This document shows positions 1-11,681 of a stretch of DNA of 64,000 nt, piece after piece. Each line of letters opens with the position of its first letter. Positions within the stretch are counted from its first letter, which is position 1. The notes under the pieces are model-generated. The model saw only the letters and a list, made by a program, of their open reading frames with translations. It had not been told where the DNA came from and made no database searches. The stretch is from Symsagittifera roscoffensis (taxonomy: Eukaryota > Xenacoelomorpha > Acoela > Convolutidae), in the NCBI RefSeq assembly GCF_963678635.1, contig NC_087065.1, positions 70,759,573-70,823,572 on the forward strand. Reading direction: 5' to 3'. The position numbers were made by a program, and so were the translations under genes.

Positions 1-308
1 GCAACTTTTTAAGACACAAATTTGAATCTTTCAGAGATGGTTTGGGCAGCAATTTTGATGAGACAATCAAAAAGTTTTGTCTTAAATCCATTTCTTGGCC
101 CTTCGCTTGTTTTTTATCGATTAAACCCCCAGAAATTGAGTTAAAGTGTAAAGAGAAATGTTTCTCTGCCAAATTGCATTGCTAACAACAAGAAAGGGGA
201 AATAACATTATACGACTGGTCGCACACGAAGCAGTTCACTTAAATAAAACTCAAATTGGCTCTTTTCGCTATAATTGTCGTTGTTTTCTCCACATGAATT
301 TCAGAATT

Positions 309-410
309 ATGAGCCCAAATGCGTTGCTCTTTGTCGTTCAATTCGCATTTCTGCATATTTCCAAAGTTAATCAATGCTCGGGATACCAATTCTCCATTTC
401 AAATTTAAAA
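309..410 (+). CDS. Short ORF with signal-peptide-like start
   Basis: A 33-codon ORF begins MSPNALLFVVQFAFLHIS and has a hydrophobic core like a secretory signal, then a lysine, a cysteine and a stop. A possible 3' splice site (ttcag) lies just upstream, and a weak GTTAAT donor lies inside the ORF after the hydrophobic part, so it could be a first coding exon. No partner exon was recognised downstream. It could equally be a chance ORF. Confidence 0.17.
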
Positions 411-513
411 TGATCCAACTTTGTATTATAAATTTTCTTTTTGACTGTTATCATTTAGATGAAAACTAAATTTTATAATTTTTTTCCGGGGAGAGAATTC
501 GTGACAATTAATC

Positions 514-678
514 TCAGGCAACAATCACGGACTCGAACAACCGATCATTGGACCAACAGGTTCCCTTCACAGTAAGCGGAATATCATGAAATCCAGCGAT
601 TCTGTAGCCTCACAGAGTTTGACAATCGAATAATGCAAATGGGCGCGTTTTGATTGTCGTCCATCCACAATATTTTGC
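514..678 (-). pseudogene. Candidate terminal exon with one in-frame TGA
   Basis: Read on the minus strand, a possible acceptor (tttttaag) is followed by exactly 55 codons. They encode a cysteine-containing, well-mixed protein segment (YCGWTTIKTRPFALFDCQTL, then TGA, then GYRIAGFHDIPLTVKGTC) that ends at a stop at 514-516. Base composition is richer in G+C than the surroundings. The single internal TGA suggests a pseudogene, a sequencing error, or chance. The family was not recognised, and no other exon was found near it. Confidence 0.28.
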
Positions 679-800
679 CTTAAAAACCTGGCAAAAACAA
701 TCATGTATACACAGATAAATCATGTATAACAAACAAAGGTAAAAATGGATTGACAATTTTAAAGTGAAAAGGTCGCAAAATTTTAAGCATCCTTTCGAAA

Positions 801-1131
801 CAGGGGCGGATTTTTTAAAAAATTGTCGAAAATTCTGTCGATCCTTGTTTTAAGGTTTGATTTTCAGAGCTCTACCAAATGTACCAAATCACTTTAAATT
901 TTGACCAAATTTTCTGCAGATAAATTTTCCGCAGTTAAAATTTTGAAAAACAGGCCAAAAAAGGCTTTTTAGGCACTTTCTGGAGAAATTTGAGGGGGTG
1001 CGCGCTCCCCCTCAAAAGAGTCAGTCAGCCATAAACGGATATCTCAACCAAGGGGGGACCCTATGGGTCGGCAGAATCCCCCTGGGGGGATGGAGGGAAG
1101 GCGTCCGCCCTTGCACCCCCTAAACGTGCTG
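801..1131 (+). mobile_element. hAT-like MITE, copy 1
   Basis: It starts with the family terminus CAGGGGCGGA. It carries the internal landmarks shared by the other copies (TTTTGAAAAACAGGCCAAAA, a GGCACTTTCTGGA block, a CG-rich GCGCGCTCC block and GGGTCGGCAG). The right end is degenerate. A short sequence just left of it (767-800) is found again about 90 bp to its right (1218-1250), which is not a normal target duplication. Confidence 0.6.
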
Positions 1132-1516
1132 GTGTTTAGATGCGTTCTTTAAACTTGGATAAATGTTTGGTTAAATATTATTCAGCTAGGTCCGATGAAG
1201 AATAACAGTATTGGAGGTAAAGGGTCGCAAAATTTTCAGCATCCTTTCGAGGCGTTCTTTGGTCGACTTCTAATTTGTTGGGTTTCTGAGACTGATTTCT
1301 CCGTCAGTTGTTCTAACGCGTGTTAGACTAGAATAGATCGGGAATAACCTTGATTGGTGTGCTTTTCTGAGAATTTTTAGTATACAGAATGGAAGTCATC
1401 TCAAAACGTGATGTGATTCGAGAGATCTTGGTCCAAAAAGGAGTATCCCTGCTCATTAGCAATTGTGATTTTTCCGATAGCAGTAGGTGCAGCCATATAT
1501 GCAGAGTATTATACTG

Positions 1517-1560
1517 TTGTTGTTGTTTTTGTTATTGATGTTGATGTTGTTGTTGTTTTT

Positions 1561-1597
<37 letters not shown>

Positions 1598-1602
1598 GTG
1601 GT
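1517..1602. repeat. GTT/GAT trinucleotide microsatellite
   Basis: An imperfect run of GTT with GAT interruptions. It opens long spurious reading frames on both strands (poly-Val on plus, poly-Asn on minus). Confidence 0.9.
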
Positions 1603-1841
1603 TTTCTTGTTTTTATTGTTGCTGTAGCATTTCAAGCAACTTTCGATCTGCACATTGGGGCAAAAGATGCGGCAAAAGATGAATCATCTGTTCTTCTCAG
1701 TGAAATTTTTTCTACTTGTTTTTCTTGATAGCTGTACAATTTTTTTCCGCAATAAAACATTTTCCTTTCAAAAAAGGCAGGGAAAACTTAACATTGTCGA
1801 TTTCCTCAAAAAAGAAACTTTTGATGTCAGTTGATCTTTGA

Positions 1842-1952
1842 AATCTTCAATTGAACAATACCGATAATGCAGCTATTGCTAATAGCAACTTAGATGAGAA
1901 GAAGTGGCCAAAAGACACGGCAGTAAAGGCCAGCGAGGACTGGTTTTCTTGA
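1842..1952 (+). pseudogene. Coding-like fragment, possible CENPB-type transposase relic
   Basis: An open stretch between two stops contains DEKKWPKDTAVKASEDWFS. The pattern (basic, then KA-x-x-DWF) resembles the conserved end of a pogo/CENPB-type helix-turn-helix, where a Phe-Leu-Lys-Arg run would follow. Here a TGA and a TAA follow instead. If the resemblance is real this is a dead fragment. It is too short to be sure. Confidence 0.13.
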
Positions 1953-2089
1953 TTTTAACGTGTCGTGAAAGACATTGGCGAAAGTACCAGTAGCAACAAG
2001 TACGAGACAAAAAAGGTCCCAAAAGCATATTTTTACGTATGAAAAAGTGAGTGCTCTAGGGATTTAATGGCACCGGCTGGCTTGCTTGG

Positions 2090-5000
2090 TGTCAATTTTG
2101 GGCAAATTTGAGACCTGGAAACATCGACGCATGTAATAAAACCTCCGGCTTGCTTTTGGTGAGCAAAAACACTTTTAAACAATATGAGTACTTCAAGGTT
2201 TAGAAAAAGCACCAAAATAATATTTCAAAAATTACTTTGATCAATATAGTTTCAATAGTTTAAACAGTAGTAAATTTTTCTAATCTGTATTTAGTAGAAA
2301 ACCAGACAAACCACCAGTTTTAAAACGAGCTGGTTGTTTTATTTAAAAAAAATCAGAAATCTGAGCCTTTTCTACTTTTTTGCTTTGGTAATTTGAAAAA
2401 AATTTATTAACCGCATTAATACTTGTTTCTGCTCAGTTTCCTAGTTTTATTTTATTCTGATGATGCGCAAAAACAAAGGTTTATCAAATTTCAATTTGAA
2501 TATAAGTTTTCATTTCTGATTACATCTATGATGAGTTGAAGTGGATTTTCATTAAAAGGTTTTTGTAACAGCACGTTTTTTTGAATGTCTTTTCGTCTAC
2601 GATTACGCTCTAAGAGTGATAGATTATTTCGCAAAAAATAGCTTAATAAGGGTACAAAATTCATGGAAGTAAGGTTTAATTGAAGATGGTAGATGAAGTG
2701 GAAAACAACAATTAGCCTCCAGCTTTCAAACTTTAAGCTATTGAAAAATTCACATGGAAAATTGTTTAAGTTTAAAAATCTATTGATGTTAAAATCATAT
2801 GAAAAAACTGGTAATTCATAGGAATTCGAGCAATCAAAGAGTACATAAAAGATACAAACTAAAAATTAGGGAAAAATGAGACAAACATTTTCAACTGTGT
2901 TAAAAAATTGTTGATGTTAAGTCCGTATGAAAAACTAGAAATTCAGTGGAAGCTTGAGCAATCAAAAGTTTACATTATGATTACAAACTAAAGCTTAAGG
3001 AAAAAAATGACCAACACTTTCAACTAAATTTAAAAATTGTTGATTTTAAAATCATACGAAACAAATGGATACTCACAGAAAATTTGAGCAATCAGAAGTT
3101 TACACTATGGTTACAAACTGAAGTTTAGGGAAAAAACAGACAAACATTCTCAACTGTAAGAATTGATTTCAAATTTGAAACGAAATGGTTCATAAGACTC
3201 CTCAATAGTTCTTCTTAATGCTTTAGAGCCTTCAATTTGATTTCATTCAGAGAACTAGTTCTAACTATAAAAATTTTGAAAAAACGTTTTTCAATTGCAT
3301 CTCTTTCAGATTCAGAAGTAATGTATCAGTTGATGCAACTTTGAAACGTAACTGTTCTAAATTCAGTTGTAAAATTTTTTAAAAAAATTTCGTTAAACCA
3401 AAAGTCAAGAGGTTGCTCCCAATGCATACTTTTAATTCTAGCTATAACGAAAAATCCAGAGCAAAATAATATTGAATAAACAATTTAGAAATTTGATTTT
3501 TTTCAGAGATTATTCAAGAAAATTGCTCAATTTCTGTTCACAAAATATTTTTGTATATAAAATCAGACCTGAGAAATTCAATTTTAAAATGGATATGTTT
3601 TCATGAAATTCGGATTTTGCCTGCTGGCAATGGCTCCAATACTTTCTAATTTAAGAAATTTTCAAGGAAAGCTATGCTGAACAACATTTAAAATAGTACT
3701 TTCGCTACTGGTTATTGAGAAAGGGCTTCAAAAACTTAAAAAAGACATCTTGTATCTTCTGGTTTTTCACTACGCATAGAGACCAGGCCAAAAAAGTGTT
3801 TCAAGAGTGTTTCTTATATCATCACAACCACCACCAAAAAATTTTGGGGATAAAATATGAATCTTTTAGAGTTCAGCTTGCTGTTTTCTAATTTTGAAAA
3901 ATTTTGTGCGCTGAACACAATAACGCATGTTAAAAATGTGGCTGGTTTTTGGCGAGCAAATTAATTTTGCTCAAGTTCAGTACTTCAAGATTTAGAAAAA
4001 AGCACCAAAAAATTATGAGAAAAACAATCTAATCCACCTAGGTTCAATGGTTTAAAATTGAGTAATTTTTTTCTGGATGGATTGAAAAGAAAACTACGCA
4101 ACCATTAGCTTTTGTAATAAGCCTTATTGCTTAATTAAAACAGAACATTACATTTTCAAATATTTTCTACATTTTTAGTTTGGTAACTTAAAAATCATTA
4201 ATAGCCGTGTTGGTAATTGTTTGTGCTCAGTTACTTGGCTCTAAATTTTTTCTGATGATTCGTGAAAAATAAACTTCCAAAAATAGCACAAAACAGACAC
4301 AACTATCCGCATTTCCTTTCTGATTTCATCTAAGATGGTCTAAAGTCTGTTTTCATTGGAAAACTGCAGAAACAGCACGTTTTTACTCTTTGAAATTACT
4401 CTGCTTCCGTTTAGGCGCTGAACTTGATGGATGAAATCTCGAGAACGCGTAAAATTAACGAATAAAACTCAGGGGAAAAATCAAATGGAAGATTGTAGAT
4501 GGGGCGTAAGCTAAGAATTAGTTTCCAATGCAAACATTTACTTCATTTTTTTTTGGAAACTGTAACAATCAAAAACTTTATGACAAAAGCGAGAATTTTT
4601 TTTTAATGTGCGCAATGAAGGGCTTAAGTTATGCTTACAAAATTTTACTTTGAGTAGATTGAGACATCAACACTCTCGAGTCCAATTAATGATCTAAGAT
4701 TTGAGATGAATCTGTTTAAAATATTTCTCCACACTTATAAATATTCTTTGACAGCCTTCAACTTTCTTTCATTCGAAAAATCAGGTCGAATTCTAGAATT
4801 TTTTGAGGAAATGGTTTTCAGGTCCATTCTGCTGTAGGTCAAAAGTAATGAATTAATTGATGCTTAAGACCTTAATTCTCTTTTCTAAGTCAATTTGTAA
4901 AAATTTTTAAGATAGAGCAAAAATCAGGTTACTGCTTTCAATACATAATTTCAACACTATTTTGGTGGAGAAATCAGAAAATAAAGTCCTGTTTTAGAAA

Positions 5001-5210
5001 CAGTGTTGAGTTTTTTCAGTAATTAATATGAGTTTTGCTCAGCAGTCGTTCACAAAACTATAACTTTATATAGAACCAGACGTATAAATTGACACATTTC
5101 ATCGTTCATATAAGCTTATGACTTTCGGATATTGCTTGCTTTAGTTAGCTTCAATCATTTCTAACTTAAGCTTTTTAATGAAAAGATGATTAAAAAACAG
5201 ACAAACAGCA
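2090..5210. repeat. Old tandem duplication, about 1.8-kb period, no gene
   Basis: The segment from about 2090 to 3780 is recognisable again from about 3900 to 5210, with many substitutions and small gaps. Shared landmarks include TACTTCAAGGTTTAGAAAAA-like text at 2190 and 3980, a GCTCAGTT block at 2435 and 4235, and CTGATGAT-rich text at 2457 and 4252. No coding region is supported in either copy. Confidence 0.5.
2778..3160. repeat. Three tandem repeats of about 125 bp
   Basis: Three diverged copies start near 2778, 2908 and 3033. Each holds, in order, a TTGATGTTAAAATC-like block, a GAGCAATCA block, a TTACAAACTAAA block and an ACAAACATTTTCAACT-like block. Confidence 0.6.
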
Positions 5211-5428
5211 TGTTTTTGAAAATTTTGTGAATAAAAAAAAATTATTTCATTTTTCCCCTATTTCACTTTGGTTCAATTTATCCTCGTTTTCAAAAAAAAA
5301 ACTTCTCTCAATTGGGCGTGCCAGTTTTAAATTTTGCCACAATCGAATTTTTGTAGTTTTGGTTTTTTTAGTCGGTTTTTTTAGTTGGTTTTTTAATAAA
5401 TAAAATTTTTGCATCGTATATACCATGC

Positions 5429-5674
5429 ATGAAGACAGGACAAAATAAACTAGGCGAAAATATTCTGGTTTGTGTTGATGCGCTGAGTATCACAGATGAA
5501 ATCTTAAGTCGTCATATTGTTATTTCAACATCTCAACAGCTTTTCAAACATCGGCATAGCTTTGTTAAGTGTGAAATTTTACGTGAAAGAGTGCAGGTGA
5601 AACACTATTTTGACTTTGAGCTCTGGGATCCGATTTTATTGCAGTTTTTAATAATTTTATCGGACAACGTCTAA
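5429..5674 (+). CDS. Hypothetical 81-residue ORF
   Basis: An ATG-started ORF encodes a protein of ordinary composition with three cysteines and a hydrophobic C-terminal run (LLQFLIIL). It is a little less AT-rich than its flanks. No family was recognised and no splice partners were seen. It is reported only because its composition is not obviously low-complexity. Confidence 0.12.
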   Translation: MKTGQNKLGENILVCVDALSITDEILSRHIVISTSQQLFKHRHSFVKCEILRERVQVKHYFDFELWDPILLQFLIILSDNV

Positions 5675-6530
5675 AATTTCTGAATTATTTCTGACCTTTA
5701 GGAGTGAAATTGAGTTGAAAATACAACCAATTTTTCAATATTGCGTTTGAACTGTGCAAACCAAAATGATTGCTTTTTTTCAGATGTCAATTTTTTTTGA
5801 AAATATTAAGTCAATTTTCGTTCAGCAGCCATCTGTCAAGCAGCTTCAAAAAAAACGAACACATAAAACGACGACAAAACAACAACCGCGAAATATTAAA
5901 AATTTATTTGAAATAACTTTTAGCTTGAAGGTCAGAACCATTTCAAAAGTTTGAGACGCTGGACCATAATTTTGTTTAAAAAAATTGTATTGAAGATCAA
6001 GAAGTAATCTGAGTAAAAATTAATCAAAGCATTAACTTTTTTAATATAAAATTTGAGATTAAGAAACTTTTGTACAAGAAAGACATCTACATGAAATATT
6101 TAATTTTCAAGAACTACAGATTTTTTTTCATAAAGAGGAAACTGCCTAAAGATTTTTCAAATGAAGGGCCAATAAAAGTTTTGTTTACTGAAAATTTCAA
6201 TTATTTTATTGAGCTAGTCTCATCAAAATTGTTTTGTCAACCATGTGTGAAAACTTCAGCCCTGTATCTTGATTAGCTGCAGCCAAGAATAGAAAACGTG
6301 ATACAAATATTTGTTCATTTGCTCATTTGAACATAAAAATTTTTAACTCTGTGTGCTTTGTTTTTTTTAAAATAATTCTGAGAACAAAAATCAAATATTA
6401 AATTGAAATTGATATCAAAATGTTTACAAACTTATCAAACAATAGCAATTGTATACACGTCTGCGTGAAAACCTGATTGAATGTTATAATTGACCATACA
6501 TTTCTGAATTACATTTCTCATCTGTAAAAC
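5675..6530. other. No gene recognised
   Basis: AT-rich sequence with short chance ORFs (for example 5754-5954 and 6070-6276) biased to Lys, Phe and Asn. No repeat family was recognised. Confidence 0.5.
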
Positions 6531-6534
6531 TCAT

Positions 6535-6540
6535 TTTATT
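6535..6540 (-). terminator. Poly(A) signal of the serine protease gene
   Basis: AATAAA on the minus strand lies 8 bp beyond the stop codon of the protease exon. This implies a very short 3' UTR. Confidence 0.6.
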
Positions 6541-6548
6541 GGATCTTT

Positions 6549-7343
6549 TTAAAAACTTGCGCCAATATTCCACGGTTGATAGGTATTGTTCTGGATCCAA
6601 TCGACATATTCGATGACTTTTGTGTAGATTCCTGGATAACCAGGCACCGCGCAACCAATTCCAAATGAAGTTATTCCTACCAGAACAAAGTTACAGTCTG
6701 TGGTATTAGTGGAATCGTCATTACCGTACATGGCAGAAAACAAAGGTCCGCCACTGTCTCCTTCGCAAGTGTCAATTCCGCCTTCTTCGAATCCCGCGCA
6801 CATCATTTGATCAGTTATTATTACATTGTGCTTTGCGTAATTGTTTACGCACTGGTCATGGGGGAAGATCGGAACACTCGCTTCCAGCAGTACTTCGCTT
6901 GAGCTGCCATTTTCAGTTTTTCCCCAGCCAGCTACAATTGGATGTCTTGCTTCAAATCCAGTCCAGGGCAAACACACTCGATCTACATTTTCATTAAACT
7001 TTAATCCTTCTTCCAAAAAGAGAACAGCTATGTCGTTGGAATCTGTTTTTCTGTCGTAATCCGGGTGAATAATTGCCATTTTTACGCGGCGTTCCTGTCT
7101 TGAAACGCTGAAGTTTCTCCTATCGACAACGCCGGCAACTACATTAGTGAGTTTGTTGAGATCAGGCGAACTTGAAATACAATGCGCGGCTGTTATGATT
7201 GTCCACTCATTGAAAATCGAGCCCCCACAAAACATTGAACCAAACATCTCCAAGAATACGAGAAATGGGTATTTGGTATCGGGAACAGCAGTGCCATTTA
7301 TTATATCAACTATAAATGGGCTGACTTCCACTTCGTTTTGAGA
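6549..7343 (-). CDS. Trypsin-like S1 serine protease, catalytic exon
   Basis: This exon encodes a secreted S1 (chymotrypsin-fold) endopeptidase domain of 264 residues. The mature start is IINGTAVPD. The triad is His in TAAHC, Asp in SNDIAVLF and Ser in GDSGGPL, about residues 89, 139 and 232 of the joined protein. Asp in IDTCEGDSGG sits at the S1-pocket position (chymotrypsin 189), so cleavage after Arg or Lys is expected. GCAVPGYPGIYTKV and a final VDWIQ helix are normal for the family. A 3' splice site (ttaag) at 7344-7350 gives a phase-0 start that fits the exon at 11577-11681. The ATG at 7352 is then intronic. Oddly, no Arg or Lys precedes IING; the residue there is Asp. Confidence 0.85.
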   Translation of the reverse strand, partial: SQNEVEVSPFIVDIINGTAVPDTKYPFLVFLEMFGSMFCGGSIFNEWTIITAAHCISSSPDLNKLTNVVAGVVDRRNFSVSRQERRVKMAIIHPDYDRKTDSNDIAVLFLEEGLKFNENVDRVCLPWTGFEARHPIVAGWGKTENGSSSEVLLEASVPIFPHDQCVNNYAKHNVIITDQMMCAGFEEGGIDTCEGDSGGPLFSAMYGNDDSTNTTDCNFVLVGITSFGIGCAVPGYPGIYTKVIEYVDWIQNNTYQPWNIGASF

Positions 7344-7553
7344 CTTAAACATATGATAACATGAAACACATTGTTCGGATTTTGTGAAACTTTTTTGACG
7401 TCAAATTATTAACCGCAGCCGAAAAAAACGGTTGAAAAAATAGGACATGGAAACAAAAAATGAATCAAATTCTTAAATAACCGAAGTTGAATCGGGTAAG
7501 TATCATCTTAGTTTTGCTTTCATGCATAAATCCAGCCAATTTTTGTTTGCATT

Positions 7554-7752
7554 TTTTTTTTGGAAAATCATCTCCACACAGGCTATCTAAAGTAGAAAGT
7601 GATTTGCTTTGCATGCAGCAAATCATCTCCACTTCGAACGACAAAGAAAAGTTTTGTCAAAATTGCTTGATAAAAAATTCGACAAAGGTCTTGATAAAAA
7701 AACCACCCCGAGCACAATTATTCAACCACTTTCTTCGAAAGTCGGAACAAAA
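7554..7752 (+). repeat. ~535-bp repeat family, degenerate forward copy
   Basis: It contains the central AAATCATCTCCACAC block and the terminal block (CACCCCGAGCACAA, then GAAAGTCGGAACAA), with the middle deleted. It lies in the protease intron. Confidence 0.55.
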
Positions 7753-7924
7753 CTCCGCATTGTGTTCCGCTCGAAACAAAAACGTTTGGTTACAAAAACT
7801 GAAGAAAAATCAAACGAACCTGAAGTATACTTCTGCGTAACAAGGCTATTTATAAAAAACCATTTCTTCTTCCATTTAGTTCATAGATTTGAAACATAAT
7901 CAAAATGATTATTAATTTCTTGTT

Positions 7925-8386
7925 GCGAATTTCGTAATTCGACTTTTTAGCAAGCCGTTTTTGACAATTTTTTTTATCATTCAAAAGGTATTGTTGTCCT
8001 GAGCTTAAATTTGAAAAGATATTTTACCTGTCATTTTTTTGTAAAGTTATGGGTTTGAAATGTTACCATTTTGGCGAAATTGGGACAATTAACGCGCGCT
8101 ATATTTCGCGCTATTGACGCTTGAGCGGAGATTTATTCCGTCTTAGAAATCTCTGCAAATTGCTTAAAGGAAGCTTATTCGCCATATTTGATTTGCTACT
8201 AGCAGCAAAATCTATCAGGTTCTACTTTAAATGGCGTGTGAGGAGATGATTTTCCCAAAAAATCTCAAATTAAAAAAAAAAACGTTTTAATTTGTTACAT
8301 TTAATTATTTCATGTTTTTACTGCTTCATAGACCTAAAAAGGCAGTCGGAACATTAAGGGCTCAACCTTGGTACGAGCAGTTGTTC
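7925..8386 (-). repeat. ~535-bp repeat family, reverse copy
   Basis: It carries the CCATTTTGGCGAAATTGGGA block, the central palindrome (AACGCGCGCTATATTTCGCG), a TGGCGTGTG block and the terminal TGCTTCATAGACC and GGCAGTCGGAACATT blocks. The terminal hairpin is partly destroyed. With the forward fragment at 7554-7752 it makes a head-to-head pair in the protease intron. Confidence 0.75.
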
Positions 8387-10125
8387 ATTTTTTAATGGCG
8401 TTTAGCCTTTATGTTTTGTCAGGAATTTAATGAATGATTAGTTTTACTTCATAAACCATCAAGTTGCAGATATATCCATTTTTAGTTCTGCTTCCACAAC
8501 TATTTTTGGCCCAATTAATTAACCTCAAATAAGTGCCACATTTTTCTACATTTTGAATTTTTCAAAACGTCAAAGTAGCAATAATACTAACAAAATATTT
8601 AATTTCCACTGATTTAAATATAGGTTTCGGCTATATGTTTGAGCTTCTGGTCTTCTTTAAGAACAAAAAAATGACGGATCAAGTGTACAATTCACTCCCC
8701 AATCCATTAAGGGGTTGGAGGAATTTTTTTTTCATGTTTTTGAGTCTCAACTATATTGGTTCAAAATTGACTGTATTACTAATGAAATACAAAAGAAAAC
8801 ACTACTCTAGGTGAATAACAGCATATAAATGCAATCCCGCTTGAAAAATATTTTAAAAAAATGTTTCAAAAAAATATTTCCTCACTTGGTTGAAATGATT
8901 ATTTTATATAGAATTTTTTGTCAAAACTGAACCATGCTTGGGGGTAGCACTCTATGGTAGTTTCTTTAATTAGAACTAAACGGTTGATCCAAAATAACAA
9001 TTTCAAAAAAGTATTTTTGAGAAGTTTCATTTTGGTTTAGAATTGATTTGAAAATTCGGCAATTCGTGGCATTTCTGTGGCGATTTCGAAATTCAAATTT
9101 AGAAAACTCTAACAAGACAACAGAAAACGTTCTGCAAAATTTTGAGAAAATTTGAGTTTTATAAAACAAAGTGGTCACACTTTGAAATTATTGTGAGACA
9201 AAAAGTTTCAGTATCCATGTTTTTCAATTATTCCTAAATAACTTCAGTTAGCAGGAATAAATTCGAATCAACAGCTCAAAATACAACAAAAATTGAATTG
9301 AAAGATCGTTTCATTGTAGGAACTGTTCTTTTTATTTTATGAGTCTCGACTAAACATGTTTATTTGAATCCCGTTAAACAACAACGGCAAGCCGTTTTTA
9401 TCTGTTTTTAAAACTGCAAAAAATAAATATTTTGAACTATTATATTCAACTATTTATTCAAATTAAGGAGTTCTTAGTTTTATTGAAAGAAAAATTAATA
9501 TTCATCTCAAACGATTGAAAACTTTTTGTTCACTTAAGATTAATAATAAATTTTTTTAAAAGCATTCTAACGGCCAAAAAAAAGAAAGGAAACAGTTTTT
9601 AGTTAAATTCAATATGAAGCAAAAACAACATAAGTTTCAAAAATCTATCAAAACGGTTCCTTGATAGCAATTTAAAGACTAAGAAAAGCTTGTACAAAAG
9701 GTATATCTTTTCATAAAAAAAATTGGTGCAATAACCGCACAAACACTACTTCACTCCAAATTTCTAGAAAACTAAATGCGTTGACGCAGATGCCAAACTT
9801 TTATTGGTTGGATTTTTCATTCAAAACACTTGCAGACAAAAACAAACAAAAAGACACTCATAAAATGAAGTGCAAAAAAATTATTCAAAGTAAGGAATGT
9901 CAAATAATTAAATTTGAGTTAAGGTGATTTTTCTTTGAATTGATTACGCGCGGCTCATTATATGCAAATTTTGAATTCATGAGTGATTTAGAAAAATTGA
10001 AAGTGGTTCGAAAAATGTTAGATATGAAAATGTTCAGTCCCGACTATAGCACACTTTCAATCGCAAGTGTAAAAAATGGTGCATATGCTTAAAATACGTT
10101 TATACATATTATCAATATCTCGTGA
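8387..10125. other. No gene recognised (protease intron)
   Basis: AT-rich intronic sequence between the two protease exons. The 70-codon minus-strand ORF at 8966-9178 has no family features. Confidence 0.5.

Positions 10126-10126
<1 letters not shown>

Positions 10127-10199
<73 letters not shown>
10127..10199. repeat. (TA)n(TG)n compound microsatellite
   Basis: About 22 TA units are followed directly by about 14 TG units. Confidence 0.97.
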
Positions 10200-10203
<4 letters not shown>

Positions 10204-10317
10204 GTGTGTCATGTGTAGATATGTAGATCGTTTTAATGATACTACCCTTAATTCATTGAGTCAAAACTGCAAAAATGCTTATTGATAGCAGCGCGTGGCT
10301 TAAATCCAAAATGAGTA

Positions 10318-10865
10318 ACAAGACTACTCGTATCAGGGCTAAGCCCTGAATGTTCCGACTGCCTTTTAAGGTTTATGGAGCAGCAGTAATAACATAAAAA
10401 AATGAAATGAAATAAAATAAAATGAAAATTTTTTTTCTTCTAAAATTTGAATTTTTTTTTGAAAATCATCCCCCCACACGCCATATAAAGTATAAAAAGA
10501 TAGATTTCGTTCCTTGTAACAAATCAATTATGGCAAATAGGCTTCGTTCAACCAATTTGGAACGATTTAAAAGACGGATTAAATCTCCGCTTACGCGTTA
10601 ATAGCGCGAATTATATCGCGCGTTAATTGTCCCAAATTGGTCAAAATGGCCAAAATGGCAATCTTTAAACCCCCATAACTTTACGAAAAATGATCACAGG
10701 TGAAATATGTTTTCAATTTTAAGCTCAGGACAACAATAGCTTTCGAATGATAAAAAAAAATTCCGTCAAAAATGGCTAGTTAAAAAGTCGAAATTTGTCT
10801 GAAGAAAAAAAAAACCCACCCCGAGCACAAATATTCCGTTACTTTCGTATCGAAAGTCGGAACAA
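10318..10865 (+). repeat. ~535-bp repeat family, nearly full forward copy
   Basis: It starts ACAAGACTACTCGTATCAGG and has the start hairpin CAGGGCTAAGCCCTG. It continues through GGAGCAGCAGTAA, a CACACGCCATATAAAGT block and the palindrome around ACGCGTTAATAGCGCG, and ends at CGTATCGAAAGTCGGAACAA. No ORF is kept between copies, so it is probably non-autonomous. It lies in the protease intron. Confidence 0.85.
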
Positions 10866-11576
10866 AAAACTACGTTGACGCAAAAACTAAAAAGGGCAAG
10901 CAAACAAAAAATTTGGACGAAAGGAACTTCTTAAGTTGCTTTGCTTTTCAGTTCATTTATATATTTTAAATGAAACGGATGTTTTTTTGTATGTAATAAG
11001 TTAACTGTTTGTACTTTGATACAAAATTTTTTAAAATTGTTAATGCTAATATTTCCAAAAGCAATGAAATCAACCTAAAAGACGAACAAAACAGTTTCTG
11101 TTAGTTTTTTGTTATTCAACTGCTTTAGCCAAAACCTGACAAATGAATCAATTTGTCAATCAGTTCGCATATTCGTTTTCACCAAACTTTAGTGAAACTG
11201 TAATTTAAAAACAGTTATCGCCTAATAGCCCAATCAAAATTATTAATTTTGCTTAGTAAAAAGATCTGCATTTTGCTGGTCAAAATTTTTTCTATCTCGA
11301 TTAGTTGTATATGGAAAAATTAAAAGTCAGAAAGTTATACAGTTATTTTGCAATTTATTTGAATTAGAAACCTTCATCTGTTATCCTCGGAAGTATAAAA
11401 CAAACTTTACGAAAATTTAATTTCATTTTATTAGGCTGGGAGATTATATAAGAAAGAAAGCTAAAACTTATCCCGAGTACAATGAAAAATTTGGCAATTA
11501 AAGTGAAAACATTTACGAGCAAAGCAAGCTCTTCAACTTGTATATTGTATATTGGACTGATCTAGCTTGAATTTAC

Positions 11577-11681
11577 CTGGTTTCGTAGTTTTTCGTCCGA
11601 AGTGAGTTTACGATAGTGGAAAGCTCCGAGAGATTTAGCAAACAGCAGCACAAAGCTCAGTTGCAGAAGTTTCAGTTGCAT
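11577..11681 (-). CDS. Signal-peptide exon, probable first coding exon of the protease
   Basis: Exactly 35 codons run from ATG to a 5' splice site (AACCAG, then GTAAAT), phase 0. The peptide starts MQLKLLQLSFVLLFAKSLGA, a typical cleavable signal sequence, followed by a short charged propeptide ending in LRNQ. A TATAAATA box lies 99 bp upstream on the same strand. It joins in frame to the catalytic exon at 6549-7343 to give a 299-residue preproprotease with an intron of about 4.2 kb. The pairing is an inference from strand, phase and order. A further small exon between them cannot be excluded. Confidence 0.6.

Noticed and set aside
1465-1728. 87-codon Val-rich ORF and an Asn-rich ORF on the other strand
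   Set aside because: Both are produced by the GTT/GAT microsatellite. No signal, domain or splice context.
6841-7341. Plus-strand ORFs opposite the protease exon
   Set aside because: Antisense shadows of the S1 coding sequence.
7487-7899. Two overlapping plus-strand ORFs upstream of the protease exon
   Set aside because: They lie in a degenerate forward copy of the ~535-bp repeat inside the protease intron, and one has no ATG start.
10076-10285. 69-codon ORF with Ile-Tyr and Cys-Val runs
   Set aside because: It is a direct reading of the TA/TG microsatellite.
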